Positions 12,248 to 24,042 of a DNA stretch of 29,995 nucleotides are shown piece after piece (within the stretch, counting starts at the first letter, position 1; each line of letters opens with the position of its first letter). A model generated the notes under the pieces. It made no database searches. It saw nothing but the letters and a program-made list of their open reading frames with translations, and had not been told where the DNA came from. The position numbers and the translations under genes were made by a program. This DNA is from Psilocybe azurescens (Eukaryota > Basidiomycota > Agaricomycetes > Agaricales > Agrocybaceae), in the NCBI GenBank assembly GCA_023853785.1, contig JAJIRX010000232.1, forward strand, positions 1-29,995. Direction: 5' to 3'.

Positions 12248-13572
12248 GATGGGTATCGCTGTGGAGGGAGCGGGAGAGCGAGACTAGATTGTGAAAAATA
12301 ACGGTGCGAACACGTAGGACAGCGTCAAGAGGTGGGAACGGACGTGTCTTTACCGGAATCTATTAGTATCTGTACGCACTGGGTTTTATATGGATAAATC
12401 TGTCCCGCTTCGGGGTATAGGCTGTATCCATGTCAAAGCTAATGGTTACAGTATACAAAGAAAGAATATTGCTAATTAAGGCGCCTTCGAGCACCGTCAG
12501 TCAGCATAGCCGTTGGATAGCCACTAAATATAAAGGATTGTCAATCCATTCCAATTTCCCAGCGACGAGCTTAAGATTATATATGTGACTCATCAAATGC
12601 TTGCTTAGAGATACTGCCTATGCTGACAGAACCCTTGGGTGGCTACGTAACTCGAGTGTTGCACCGTTGACTCTGAAGAGAGGCTTTCTGTCATCTAAAG
12701 TCTGCCATTCTTAGAGCAAAGTGTAGACATTTAGATGTCCGAATAACATGGACTGTACCTTATTACCTCCTCTCATCCAGGCCTGGAGATACATTCAATC
12801 ATTTGTATACCTTTAAGGCGTCGACGACACAGGGCAGTGAAGTACCATGAACCCCGGAACACTGATGACTAGCGAAGGAAGACACAATGGTTGATATGCT
12901 TGATGATGGTGACATGAAGTGGTTAGCATATAACCACAAGCATAAATAGCGTTCGCATACCGGGCCCTCATTGACAATTAAACGGAACTAGTAATTGAAA
13001 TTTATGAGTGAATTAGAAGAAAGCAAGACTAGAGATACCTAGCTGCTAAGTTCAAGAGACGTCTGCGTGTATGGAACAAAATATGTGCTTATACTAGAGG
13101 TGAGCTGATAGAAAATGGACCCTTTTCTTTTGCAGTCATTTGCCGGCCTAGATACTTAAACCAAGATAAAATCTCAGTCAACACTTGATGCATGTTCGTT
13201 AATTGAAAGCGTGAGAACGAATGACATCGACCCTTTACGATTTGCGGAAGGGTTCATAGCGGAGGATTTACTTTCCACCACCACCTACCACCAACACTTG
13301 ACGTTCCCCTCCACACGACTACCCATCAGCTGATAGGATACCCCTCACACAGTCGGTAAGTGGCATTCAGCTTTCTGGTGTGCTCTCACCGGATGCTAAT
13401 GGATTCTATTCTTTCTCTATCATATGATGATGCGTTTAATTCTTAATTAACTTTTCCTTTCCCTACCACATCAATTTCGGGTCCGAATTTGTTTCTCTCG
13501 CTGCCACGACACGTACGCTGTTGTTAATACTCTCCACCATCGTCCTGGACCTTCTGAATTTTTGTACTTGCC
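12248..13572. promoter_or_regulatory. Divergent promoter region between OYE and IML2
   Basis: About 1.3 kb, AT-rich in the middle, between two divergent genes. Near the IML2 side a CCACCACC-type and pyrimidine-rich stretch (about 13275-13330) looks like a fungal 5' leader. A gtaagt at 13355 could open a 5' UTR intron, but I cannot place its end. No gene is seen. Confidence 0.4.
12384..12390 (-). promoter_or_regulatory. TATA box candidate for the OYE-family gene
   Basis: TATAAAA on the minus strand, 137 bp upstream of the ATG at 12247, a spacing usual for fungal TATA genes. Confidence 0.4.
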
Positions 13573-16500
13573 ATGCCTTTCAGCTCGTTGTTCGCCGGTC
13601 TCTCTACAGCTGCCCCATCTACGACTCCAGCGGTCGCTACCCCACAAAACAGCGACTCTGAGGAGAGCATCCTAGACCCAACTGATAAATCTCTTCTAAC
13701 ACCAGCTACATCTACATCCAACCACACCGACATGGAGAGCCTTCCGCCTTCCCTCCCGCCCATCACTCCGACCTCAGCCCTAACCACCACCACCTTCGAC
13801 ACATCCATGACCAGCCCCACCTCCAGCGCCTCCCAAACAGAGTCCCCCAACACACCCACGACCCCCTTCGCACCTGCGTCCTACCAGAGCCGGTTCACGG
13901 CGCCCCCAGCACGGTGTACCCCTACACGCCCGCCGTCGCACTGGAAGACATCCCCGACGTCTCGTACGCGCTCGAGCTGTTCCTGTCGAGCAAGATGCTC
14001 GAGAGCGAGGCGTATTTGGAGGCGCAGGATGAGAGCATGGAGAGGCTGTACGTTGCGACGGGCTTTGGGCTCATACAGTGTGTGAAGGGCCTGATGAGCT
14101 ATGAGGATCCGGTGAGTTCCCTTCTCTTTGGGTTTGTTCCCTTTTTTGTGTTCTGTTCTTTGCGGAGCCAGGGACAGAGCCAGGGAAGGCGAGGCGAGGG
14201 TGGATTGGCAGAGATCATGATCATACCCATGCTGTCCTGCTCTGCATACGTTGTTGCGTTCATTTTTTGTCGTTTGTTTTGGTCGGCGTTCGAGGGCGAG
14301 GGGGGGTTGACAGTGACATTGATCATCATTATTCTGTTCTGGTCGAGGTGACTTGCGAAGCGAGGGAAGCAAGGGGACGACAACGATCATCACCATGATC
14401 CCCGTCCCCATCACCCGCCTTTACATCGTGCATGCATGTTCTAATTATGAGCACGACTCGCGCTGATTGAAATTTACGATTCCCAATTCCTCTCTTTCTC
14501 AATAACACGACCAACTAACACCAACGCCTTTCCTTCCCCATTCCCTTCCCTCCCAACTCCACGCACACAGGACCTGCTCTCCGGGATCGCACACACCAAG
14601 CACGGGAACCACATCGCGTCGCTGCACCGCAAGAAGGCCGCGTTCCTCGGCTCGCGCGTCGCCGGGTACGTCGTCTCGTCCGTCTCGTCCGCGCTCTCCC
14701 CAGGCAGCGTGCAGTGGATCAAGAGCATGACGGACGTCGAGCGCCACGCGGAGCTCGTGTACGCGGAGAGCCTGTTTGAGAAAGCCCTGCTGGGGATTGT
14801 GTACAGTGGCGATTGGCTGGCGTTTATCAAAGAGGCGTGAGTGGTGTTTTTATCCTGATTATAATTTACGACTTACGACTTGCTAATCCTATTCTATCCT
14901 ACCAAATCAGCCTGAACATGCGCACCACCATCTCGATATACCGCCAGCTGGGCGCATACATCGACCACATGGACGCGCTGCACCCCACAGGCACGGACCC
15001 CGCCATCGACGTGCACTTCCGGTCGGGCGTGCTCCTGGGCGTCGGGATGCAATATCATCCTGAGCCTGATGCCAGGCAAGCTGATGACGCTCGTGGAGCT
15101 GTTTGGGTACAAGGGCGATCGGAGGTATGGGCTGGAGTGTTTGATGAAGGCGGGCGGGTGGGTTGAGGGGGAGGGGGAGGATGAACCTAGAATCGGCGCA
15201 GGTACGTCCTTTTGCTTGTCTCGTATTTTCTCAGTTGGAAAGTATGAGGATGGGGATGGTCGATGATGGGGCTGGGTAAAGGAAAGGGTCGGACGAATAT
15301 TCCTTTCTTTATTTTTTTCACGTCCATGTCTTAACCTTATACATTTCTGACCGGCGCATTCATTTTCATTTCATTTTTTTTCCTTTTTGTTTTCAGCTGA
15401 AGAAGGTGTGCGGCGGTCGATATGCGACATGTGCCTGCTCATTTTCCACCTCGTCCTTTCGAGCTTCACGTTTGAAGGCGTGGACATTGGCGTGGCGAGC
15501 AAGATTTTGAAGTGGAATTTGAAGCGGTATCCGAGCGGTGAGTCCTCGCATTCGCACTCCCCATGCATTCGCATTCCTCCTTGTGCAAAAAGAAGAACCC
15601 AACTAACGAACCTTTCTTCCACCTATTCGCTCACCCTCTTTCCCCGTTCCCCATCCCATCCCCGCTAAAAACTCACCTACAGGCGTATTTTTCCTCTTCG
15701 GCGCCGGCCGCCTCGCGCTCGTCCGCTCGCGCCCTGCACAAGCCATCCACTACTACACCCTCGCCATGCGCTCCCAAAGCCAGTACCGCAACCTGCACCA
15801 TATCAGCTTTTGGGAGATGGCGATTGCGAACCTGCGCTGTGGGAGGTCGGGAGGAGTTTGGAGTGTTGGAGGGATTTGGAGCGGGAGGCTACGGTGAGTT
15901 TTTGCCTATTTTTTTTACTGGGTTATTTTTTGGCGATGCGCCCTGTGGTGATTGGTCGGGGAGAGGGGATTACCTTACCTTAGTTTTTTGGCGCATATAT
16001 GCGCGTTATCTTTCTTTGGGGATTGGACGCTGATTTGTTTCTATTTTCTTTTTCCCTTTAGTGGTCAAAAGCGATTTACTCGTACGGGATGGCTGTCTGC
16101 CTGTTGGAGAGCACCTCCGTGTCGTCAGCAGATGAAAAGGAGAGCGAGAAGAACCTGGCGGAGGCTATCAAATTGATGGAGAAAGTCCCAGGGCTGAGGC
16201 AGAAGATTGCTGGAAAGAGCATTCCACTAGAGGTTCGTCCCGTTTCGTCCGATCTCATCCCTCAATACTCCATTTCCCCTCCTATCCCAATCACAAGCCT
16301 TACTAACCTCACGTCTACACCCTGATTATCTGTCAACCAACAGAAACTTGTCGCACGCAAAGCGCGCAAGTTCCTCGCGCAGAATAACAGGCTCGCGCTG
16401 CCCGCGCTGGAGATGGCGTATCTCTTCCAGGGCATCGCGCATGCGCCGCGGAGCGTCATCCTCACGCGCATGCTGCCTGAGGTGGTGAAGCTCCTTGGGG

Positions 16501-17300
16501 AGCTGGGGTGGGTGGACGGGTGTTTGGATGCGCTGGGTGCCGGTGCTGGTGGTGAGATAAATGGGAACGCGAAAGAGAAGGAGGAGGTTGTGGAGGAGAA
16601 AGGGAAGGAGGGGTCGGTTCGGGAAGGCAGTAGGCGGAAGGAGGTGGAGAAAGGGTATGGGAAGACGCGCGGAGGTGGGTATTGGGACGACTTCTGCTTG
16701 GGCATGTTCTTAAGGGCGTGTGTATGCGCTATATTGCGCATCCGGTGCGTTTGGGATTTTTTTCTTTCATTTTTCGAGGAATTGCGCTGCTTACCTTGTC
16801 CCCTTTCCCTTTTTTTCTTTTATTTGCTTGTTATTGTAATTTATAGGACCCCGATGCGGATTTGGATCCCGCCGACGAAGACACGCTGAGCACGGGTATG
16901 CTGAGCAAGGAAGTGGCGGAGCGCGAGGCCGCCGCGTCTTTCAAAGCAGTGTTTGAGTACGGTCCGAAGATCGAGCTGGACCACCAGCTGGTATATCACG
17001 CTCGTGAGTTTCTTCTTTTCTCCTTTCCCTAATCTGCTGTCTGTCGCTATCCGTTGTTGACCACTTCCACTCTTTCTTTTTTCTCTCGAAAACGCAGATT
17101 ACGAGCTTGGGCGTCTGTACGCGTGCCAGTCTAAACCTGCGCTCGCGAAAGCGGAGCTTGAGCTCGTGCTTTCGGGGAAGCCGCTGGAGGTTGGTGCGAG
17201 TGGGAGGAAGGGCAAGTATAGTATGGAGAATGCACTCCATATGCGCACGCATGCTGCTGTCGATGCGCTGGAGAGCGGTAGCAAAGGTGGGAGGCTGTAA
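13573..17300 (+). CDS. IML2: IML2 / TTC39 family protein (four frame errors)
   Basis: Nine exons: 13573-14111, 14571-14836, 14911-15201, 15397-15537, 15683-15893, 16062-16232, 16344-16744, 16847-17003 and 17098-17300. The product is about 793 residues. A Ser/Thr/Pro-rich N-terminus is followed by the family core: MLESEAYLEAQDESMERLY, HFRSGVLLGVG, MPGKLMTLVELFGYKGDRR, FFLFGAGRLALVRSRPAQAI, YRNLHHISFWEMAIAN, SKAIYSYGMAVCLLES, YWDDFCLGMFL and a TPR-like end (YELGRLYACQSKPALAKAEL). Yeast IML2 is a mitochondria/nucleus-associated protein linked to lipid-droplet-dependent clearance of inclusion bodies; TTC39 proteins are the animal relatives. Frame is lost at C5 13903-13907, at 15050, at 15833-15834 (CTGCGCTG, one G short) and at GGG 16714-16716. 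Correcting one base at each restores every exon phase. The first intron (459 bp) is unusually long for this window. Codons are GC-rich. Confidence 0.88.
14112..14570 (+). other. Long first intron of IML2, 459 bp
   Basis: It runs from gtgagt at 14112 to cacag at 14570, between GAT CCG and GAC CTG codons in phase 0. Other introns of this gene are 74-195 bp. Open frames inside it are read-through of the exon and encode nothing recognisable. Confidence 0.7.
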
Positions 17301-18108
17301 GGTCATGGGTCGTGCAACACACACACTGTGACTTGTCTGTCTTCGAATTCGATTTTGAAGACATGCTATACTATCTGCATATGCATAGACATTCGACCAT
17401 GACGAATGATGCAGTAGACACCGATGATCGCTGTATATTTTCAGATATACTTGCTGCTATGTATGTAGCAGTAGAGTCGCCAGGACTAGGACTTGGACTG
17501 TAACTGTACATTATCGTTTCCTCTCCTTCCCTTCTACTCACTCGTATCTTGTTTATCTAGTAACCTATCTATCTATCTATCTATCTATGTCGCTTCCTTG
17601 ATGCTCTCTTGTGTTTTTCTTCAAGCTTTTTATCTTTCGAGTCTTGCTTGTAGAAGTTCCCCCTGAGATGAAGTACATAGTACAGGAGTGTTTGAGGGGT
17701 TGTTGTAATTATCCTGTGAAATAGGCTTCTATGAAATTACATGTATCGAATAGTTGCATGTAGTCATGACGGTTATCTGTCTGAGAAAATCTCAGAATAA
17801 GCGCCTCGTGTATACTTATTATGACGCGGGCTTGGGAGGCCGTACGAGGCCACATCAAATAGCTATCCCCAAAGTTGTTATGGTAGAAGTGATTCCCCTG
17901 GCGAAGATCTGATGTGCACTGCACTGTAATTCAGATCGCGCAGCGCGATATCCAGCGGAATGGAGCTTTACAATTTTTAAAACTAAGCTAATAATACAAA
18001 TGTTGGATAACAGGTAGGTACTTGAAGGGATTGTAGTGTTGCTCGTTGCTGGGTATAGGCAGGGTATCGATTGATGTTTATGATCAACTAATTCTTGAGT
18101 CGGAGTGA
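17301..18108. other. Intergenic between convergent IML2 and GT15 genes
   Basis: It holds the 3' ends of both genes and a tetranucleotide repeat. No coding sequence is seen. Confidence 0.45.
17565..17588 (+). repeat. (CTAT)6 microsatellite
   Basis: Six perfect CTAT units, in the 3' flank of IML2. The length is likely variable between strains. Confidence 0.95.
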
Positions 18109-19854
18109 TCATGCCTGCTTCATGAAGTTTTGGAATTTGTTGAGACATGAGATTCCATCGAAGTCTAAAAAGGTTGTCAGTGAACAGAAACGCTGAACCT
18201 GAGTGAGCGCTAGTACACACCGAAGTTGTTATCAGGTTTACAGGTGCACTTTCCTCTGGCCCAATTGTCCCCTTCTTTAGGGCAATGTGTATAGGGTGCA
18301 TGCTCGTACCCTATTTCGTCAAAGAAATGAATCTGGTCTCGAGAAGCGAAGAGCGCAGCGGCGATTGAGTGTACAGGGGCGTCTCCCCACCTCTGATAGT
18401 GGTGAATGACGATGGATAAATATTTCATGTCGATATCATATAAAATGGTACTTACCTCGTAATAGAACCCTCCCTGCGAGTCCAAGTATTCGAAAAACTT
18501 CATATATGCCTCGCCGCGCCAGAATTCCATGTTGGCTATCTCGAAGTTACTCCAGACTGATGACAATGACGAGTTTTTGAATCAGCCACCCTACGCCGTC
18601 AAGAGCAGGCTAAATAAAATAACGCACAATGGCATAGATTGTACCGATCCCCGGTGCCATCGTCTGATATGAAGCCCATAGCGTTTTTTTTCCACGAACT
18701 CAGGATGAAGTTTTATGAAATCTAGCACACAGAAGGCGAAAAGTCTGCATGGGATTCTTCAATTACATGAGTCAGAGAAATATCACTGACCTTTGACGTG
18801 CCCCCCAAAGAGTGGGTATAGTTGCCTCGTATTCGACCATGGAAATTGTAAACGCTGATCAAGAGTGTGAGGACGCGGAGCCCCTGATATCTGAATTAGC
18901 CAGCTTACCGTAGACTTTGTTGTGTTCCTCCATGTATCGAAATGGGTCAATTAGGATGTTACAATGGAAGTGGACATCGGGCCTGAGAACTCATCAGACA
19001 TTGTTAGATGCGATAGTGGCCTTAGATGCTCACTCGATGCGCCAATACCACTTGTATTTCTCCATCAAAGGATGCCGGAAGAAGAACTGTAGAGGAACTT
19101 CGTTAGTGACAGGTTCTGTCGAGGACTAAATTTAGAAAGGGTATTACGTACACCGGAGTTGAATCGACACATGTTCCGGTATGAAAGGCTACCTGAAAGC
19201 GGACAGGACGAGTTCATTACGGGTAGTAAAGGCTGACTGCGATACTCACCTCCATAGATGATATTCTCTGATTGCATCTTGTCCCTGGACTTCGAGGCTT
19301 TATCTTCATCGATCCAATCAGGTTGGAACCAATGCTCTCGTGGGATGAGACCGAACTCCGTCGTTGAGGAGGCCATCGTCTTTAGACGGCTAACAAGAGA
19401 CCACGTGAGCTGAACGAGGACTAACAATCTATACAGGCTTTGAAAGCTCACTATTTGAATTCCTCGTCAAACGGCACTTCGTTGAGAAAGACGTAGGGAT
19501 AATGGTATTTATGGTTGAATTTATCCTCAATTTCCCGAACAGAACGGATGGTGTCCCACAATTGATCGTTTCTGCAAAGGATGACGAAAGTCGCGTTCAC
19601 TCTTGTATATACCGGTGAGTTTTCTGGATCTTGATGTGGTGTTACTATTTTTTCCACCGCCGTTGAAGTTGCGAAGCGCTGTATTGATGTGGCTCGGGCA
19701 TATCCATCGTGTGTGAAGGTCGCTAGAAAGTGAAGTAAAATCTGTAGTTATCAGTCAAAGCAGTATCGTCGTATATAAATATGCGGGTAGTGCTTACCAC
19801 GAGGCCAAGAACACTGGCCGCAATTCGCACTGGCGAATTTGCGAGCACCTTCAT
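18109..19854 (-). CDS. GT15 alpha-1,2-mannosyltransferase (KRE2/MNT1/KTR family), two frame errors
   Basis: Eleven exons, in coding order: 19798-19854, 19452-19741, 19250-19389, 19152-19192, 19034-19086, 18909-18982, 18791-18854, 18628-18721, 18456-18556, 18221-18392 and 18109-18164. The product is 379 residues. A short cytoplasmic N-terminus and one hydrophobic segment (about residues 11-27) make a type II Golgi membrane protein. Family landmarks follow in order: RVNATFVILCRNDQLWDTIR, HYPYVFLNEVPFDEEFK, FGLIPREHWFQPDWID, SYRNMCRFNSG, YKWYWRIEPDVHFHCNI, NLCHFWSNFEIAN with the proposed catalytic Glu, YLDSQGGFYYERWGDAPVHS and THCPKE. These enzymes extend O- and N-linked mannans using GDP-mannose. 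Two one-base insertions break the frame: in the run C6 18801-18806 and in T8 18684-18691 (plus strand). Removing one base from each gives correct phase through all later exons. The 41-bp exon is unusually small. Confidence 0.92.
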
Positions 19855-21350
19855 ACTTAATGCTCAATGATAGATATCGAGGTAGGGGAAGAAGTGGAGG
19901 TGCGGCAGCTCAAAACAAAGAAAAATATGACCCAGTCTTGTAGAATTTGGCATCCCACTCAACATGGCCCAGATTCGCCGTGTTTTACTTCACGAGGACG
20001 CGGAGCCACTTCTTAATGATACGCCAAGAGATGGGCAATACCGTGAAACCCGGAATATTAGGTGGATGCTGGCGAACGGATGGGGATGGATCAATGTCAA
20101 AATAACCATCAACGCGGACCCGCTTTTGAAAACGCAATTTTACTCCTGATCTCAAGTTCTATGCTTCGTAGAGTAGGACGAACCTTGTTGAGAGCGTTGG
20201 CAAAAGTACTTGTAGGATGTAGTCTGTGTATTGGTAGAGAAGTTGATCTTTCGATATTGAAATCTACCATGTACCATGTATACACTGTAGCTGAGAATAC
20301 CGAAGGTAAGTTAATATTTTGTTTTCTAGATCATTTATTGTACTACTGTCCCTTGCTCGAGATAATCAGAAGTCAGCAGACCATTCACTTTGTAGAACGG
20401 GGTTCAGAAAGGCCGAGAAATAAACGAGCACCATACACCGACAGACACCGACATGTCACCTCTTATCTAGGGTAGATAATCCTCATCTCTGGTCAATGAT
20501 GGCCAACTCCATGGCTTAGATCATCATCGTACGTGCCCAAGTTGTGCCTGTCTGACATCTCTAGAACGTTCTTCAAATGGCTGTAGAGGGTCGGTAGGTG
20601 CTTATTTAATAGCTATTTAAGCTCCGCACGAGTGTTATATTCACCCCATTTTCTCTCCTCGCTCAGAGACACATTTGAACAGAAGTTAGAACATCTTGAG
20701 TAGAATTGAAAGGAGTTTATCTCGGAGTCGATTATGTCCACACGGACTTTGAGCCGTGTAAATTCCAAGCACTCAATAAAACAAGGACAGGTAAGGACAC
20801 GGGCTAATTCACTGAATAAATTTGAATTTGTCGCCACCAGTATCATTGAAAAACAGGAATAGCTTGAATTCAATCATTGCAAATCCAAGAACAAACATTC
20901 ATTTTCTTCCGGAAGCAGAACGGCGGAGGTTCGAATTCTACAGTATTGTATGGACCTGAAGGAAGTTAAAAGCTTGTGCCGCATTACTTCGGATCATTCA
21001 TGGATCAGATAGACTCTGTATCTCGTTGTCCCAGTGGTTTACTTGACCCTTCAAGCTTTAAGCTATACTCAAACGAACACTGTCTCGCGAATGCAAATTC
21101 TGACGAAGATGAGGCAAGAAGTCGCGTACGTTTGACAATTGCATTTCATTGATTCAATACACATCACTTCTCTTAACTAATGAATGGATTTTTCATAATT
21201 CTGACGATTTATTGGTTGAGGGGATGCAAGATGGAAGATAAATAGTCACTGGGCCAGACTATACTAATCACTAGAGACAAGTCAAGTCAGTTACAGACAA
21301 GGAAGCTCAATGGTGGGGTACTAACCCATCAACTCCGGATATCTGTTGAA
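19855..21350. other. Gene-poor stretch
   Basis: It contains the upstream region of the GT15 gene and the 3' flank of the repeat precursor. Open frames (for example 20062-20475 plus) show no family features. A tRNA B-box-like string near 20928 is rejected elsewhere in this report. Confidence 0.35.
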
Positions 21351-21885
21351 TCAATAGTGTGGTCTGCGGTAATGGCGGTGACGATATCCATAACGATATG
21401 GACGATAGGCTGCTTCAGCAGAGGTATCGGCACTATCCGCGACTTCCCGACGATAGAAGTGTCCCGGTCGGCCGAAGATACTGTTGCGGTAGCCGTAGTA
21501 CCCAGAGAATGGCCATAATTTCGACTCCGCGGCTTCACCGCTATCGTCGGCGCTCATGTCTGCGTCGGTCCCGCGACGGAACCAAAGTCCATATCTGTTG
21601 TGACGGTGACCGTAACCGTCGTACCCAGAGAATGGCCATAAGTTCGACTCTGCGACTTCGTCGTTATCGTCCGCGCTCATGCCTGCGTCGGTATCGCGAC
21701 GGTAATAATAGCCATATCCGAAACCAAATGGGAACCAGGTCCGAGCTTTGTGCTTCGGCTTTGACGTCGCTGGTTGTTGCCATCTCCTCGGAGGGAACTG
21801 GAGTAGCTGCTACTGCCATAATGTCGATGAGGAGAAGAGAACCAGCAATGGCGAGGAAGCTGAAGAGATTTTTGAACGATTTCAT
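21351..21885 (-). CDS. Secreted tandem-repeat protein with Arg-Arg sites (kexin-processed precursor candidate)
   Basis: ATG at 21885, stop at 21351-21353, no intron. The N-terminus MKSFKNLFSFLAIAGSLLL plus MAVAATPVP is a signal peptide. After a short linker come repeats, each closing with Arg-Arg: WFPFGFGYGYYY-RR, then a 39-residue unit, then a 40-residue unit, then a shorter Tyr/His/Arg-rich unit. The two full units share TDAxMSADDxxExAESxLWPFSGYxGY and are 123 bp apart; their DNA is nearly the same over 75 bp (21511-21585 and 21631-21705). The dibasic sites between aromatic, Gly/Tyr-rich cores fit kexin (KEX2) processing in the secretory pathway, as in fungal KEP precursors. One extra base at GG 21738-21739 (plus strand) breaks the frame between AEAQSSD and WFPFGFG; removing it gives 177 residues. 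The alternative is a structural Tyr-rich cell-wall protein. Confidence 0.65.
21511..21705 (-). repeat. Two diverged tandem units inside the repeat precursor
   Basis: Segments at about 21511-21585 and 21631-21705 share the string agaatggccata, then a near-identical 60 bp, at a spacing of about 120 bp. They encode the LWPFSGY and MSADD motifs of the two full protein units. Confidence 0.8.
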
Positions 21886-21959
21886 GTTGATACTGTTTGA
21901 TTTCGATATGAGTCGATTGGAATCTCGAAGGATTATGCATTTCAAGCAGTAGATGTCGG

Positions 21960-21968
21960 CCTTTTATA
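21960..21968 (-). promoter_or_regulatory. TATA box for the repeat precursor
   Basis: TATAAAAGG on the minus strand, about 75-80 bp upstream of the ATG at 21885. A strong match and close spacing suggest a regulated, strongly transcribed gene. Confidence 0.6.
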
Positions 21969-22370
21969 ACTGGTCGATATTGCTGTGGGTGATAGATTTG
22001 GATTCTTTAGTCTCTTCCCACTTAACGCCACTAACTCGAGAATGGACGAGAGCTTAACGAGGTGTACTGTTCTATCTCGCTAATAGGAAGCTAGAGGCGA
22101 AACCATCTTAACTAAACACTGGCTCGGAGCTCAGAAACATTCCAGAATACAGAAATGCAGTCGATCTCTATGCTCTCATTAAATTTATGACTGATCGCCG
22201 TAGCATACACGGTCAAGGCTGTTTATCCAAGCAGCAGAGGGGTTTGAGCGCTTGAGCTTTCTGTTCGTTCGACGAAGCAACAGTGAAAGGTCTTTTGGGA
22301 TAATCGGAGTGGTTCCTTATTCTTATTTGTCTTAGAAACAGAGAACAAGACATCTCATGCTATTATGCCG

Positions 22371-22389
22371 CTGTTTTTCTGAAAAACAG
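22371..22389. repeat. Perfect inverted repeat, 9-bp arms
   Basis: ctgtttttc-t-gaaaaacag, one-base spacer. No gene or element boundary is visible next to it. It could be a hairpin in a transcript or chance. Confidence 0.8.
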
Positions 22390-24042
22390 TGGAAGTTGCC
22401 AACAGTGCCAGAGTACGTCCAATGCTGATCTATTTGTAGATATCAACTACCTCTGTCAATACACTAGCTCTTGTTATACATCAGAATTGGAAGATGTACG
22501 AGACCAGGAGAGGTCACAGGATTCTTGAAGCATCTTAGAGCATATTACATATAATGTATATGAGAACAATAGCGTTGAACTATGTGGAGCAGAGCGGAAT
22601 CCCGTGTTTTGGATGTTGTTTGGATGGTCAAAGTAGCATATGAGTGACTACAACCACTGGCAGTTCTCTCTAGTCTAATAGCATTGATGATGTCTTGTGG
22701 CTGCCTTCTGATGTTTGCTGGTTCAGCTCTATCGGCCGATCAACATACCGAGAATACCCATTAGTGTCCCTATGGTATAGTCTATGTAGTGCAACTAACT
22801 GAAAACGCGCAACAAGTGGAACGCGCAGTGGTACAAAATTATCAAGGTCATAGCAATACAATCCTCTCAGTACCCTATGAGTGAAATTAGGATGTAGCTA
22901 TACGTTATAGATAGCCATGGATAGTCTGTTAATATGACTTCGGGGAGTGACCCATTAGGTTAGTTGGAGGATGGCCAACTTGGATAGGGGTAAGACGGGA
23001 TAGCGGCCCGCTGTGATTGATCGTTCATGCTGATTCCTGAAAGTTGGACGAAAAATGCCAACAAACCAATGGTCATCGTCGTCGGTCGAGCAGACAATCT
23101 GCACGCACCACCGGGGTCGCCCCATCTACTCAGGTGTTTATACTCATTATGCATACTCAAATCCCGTGCTATTTGCCGAAATACCCCTGTGCATAGATCG
23201 ATACCTGCAACTGAAAATTGCGATTCTGATCGCCCGTCACACGGGCGGAGAATGTATGACTAGTATGTGGCCTGACTTCTCTCATCCAATGCGTAAGGCT
23301 TTCGACTCTAATTTAATCTAATACCTTATCTAAATCATTGTTACTTTTATTGGCATAGATAGGCTTCTTTATCCGAGCTAGATGGCCGACCTAGAGATTC
23401 TGCTTCCATTAGATCAGAGACTCACTGCTAGAACAAAGAACACCTTTCTGTTGCCATGACAAACATGTCTAGCTCCGTGGCTCATGAGGAGCGGTATTTT
23501 CAGTATTGTTTCATAGCTAATGACATTGATTTTGTAACTTTGAGAGTGCTTCGCCAGCTCGTCATCGAATAACTACGTATCTGAACGAACACATCACGGG
23601 TTTTATCGTCCTTACCGTCGCTTGTTTACATCATGGTCGTGGTCTAATCTAAGGCAGAGGCCCGATTCAAGGTGTTTGCGCCTCGCCGACTGAATGCATT
23701 ATGCGTCCTTCGAATAGAGAAGGAAAGCTGAAGCTGACCCCAGGGCCAAAGAATACGCCGCATCAAAATCATGACTCTGCTGATAAGTCTACAGGAAAGA
23801 CAGGCAGATAAAATAGGATGAGTTGTGGGAGTTGTCCTAGTTAATAACAGGGAGCGTCATTTATATGGTTTCTGGGAGGGATGGTCTGCATATTCAACAC
23901 GACTATTTCTACCGCGTTGACAATCTATAAAGATCATCTTCTTGTGATAACCAGGTGCCAGTCAGTAGGCGGCGTGAGTGTATCAGCGGATGGTGCTTAC
24001 CAGAATAGTCGAAGGAACGCTTCCACGTGTGTAGAAATTACT

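Larger units (their letters stand above)
21886..24042. other. Gene-poor stretch, about 2.1 kb
   Basis: It begins with the promoter of the repeat precursor. Beyond that I see only short open frames without recognisable features, plus one perfect inverted repeat. It could hold a non-coding RNA or decayed sequence; nothing positive supports either. Confidence 0.35.

Noticed and set aside
20870..20945. tRNA gene suggested by a B-box-like ggttcgaattc near 20928
   Set aside because: No A box, no acceptor stem pairing and no cloverleaf could be found in the 75 bases upstream.
21359..21952. Long plus-strand open frame across the repeat precursor
   Set aside because: Its Arg-rich peptide is the antisense of the repeats; the minus strand has the signal peptide and TATA box.
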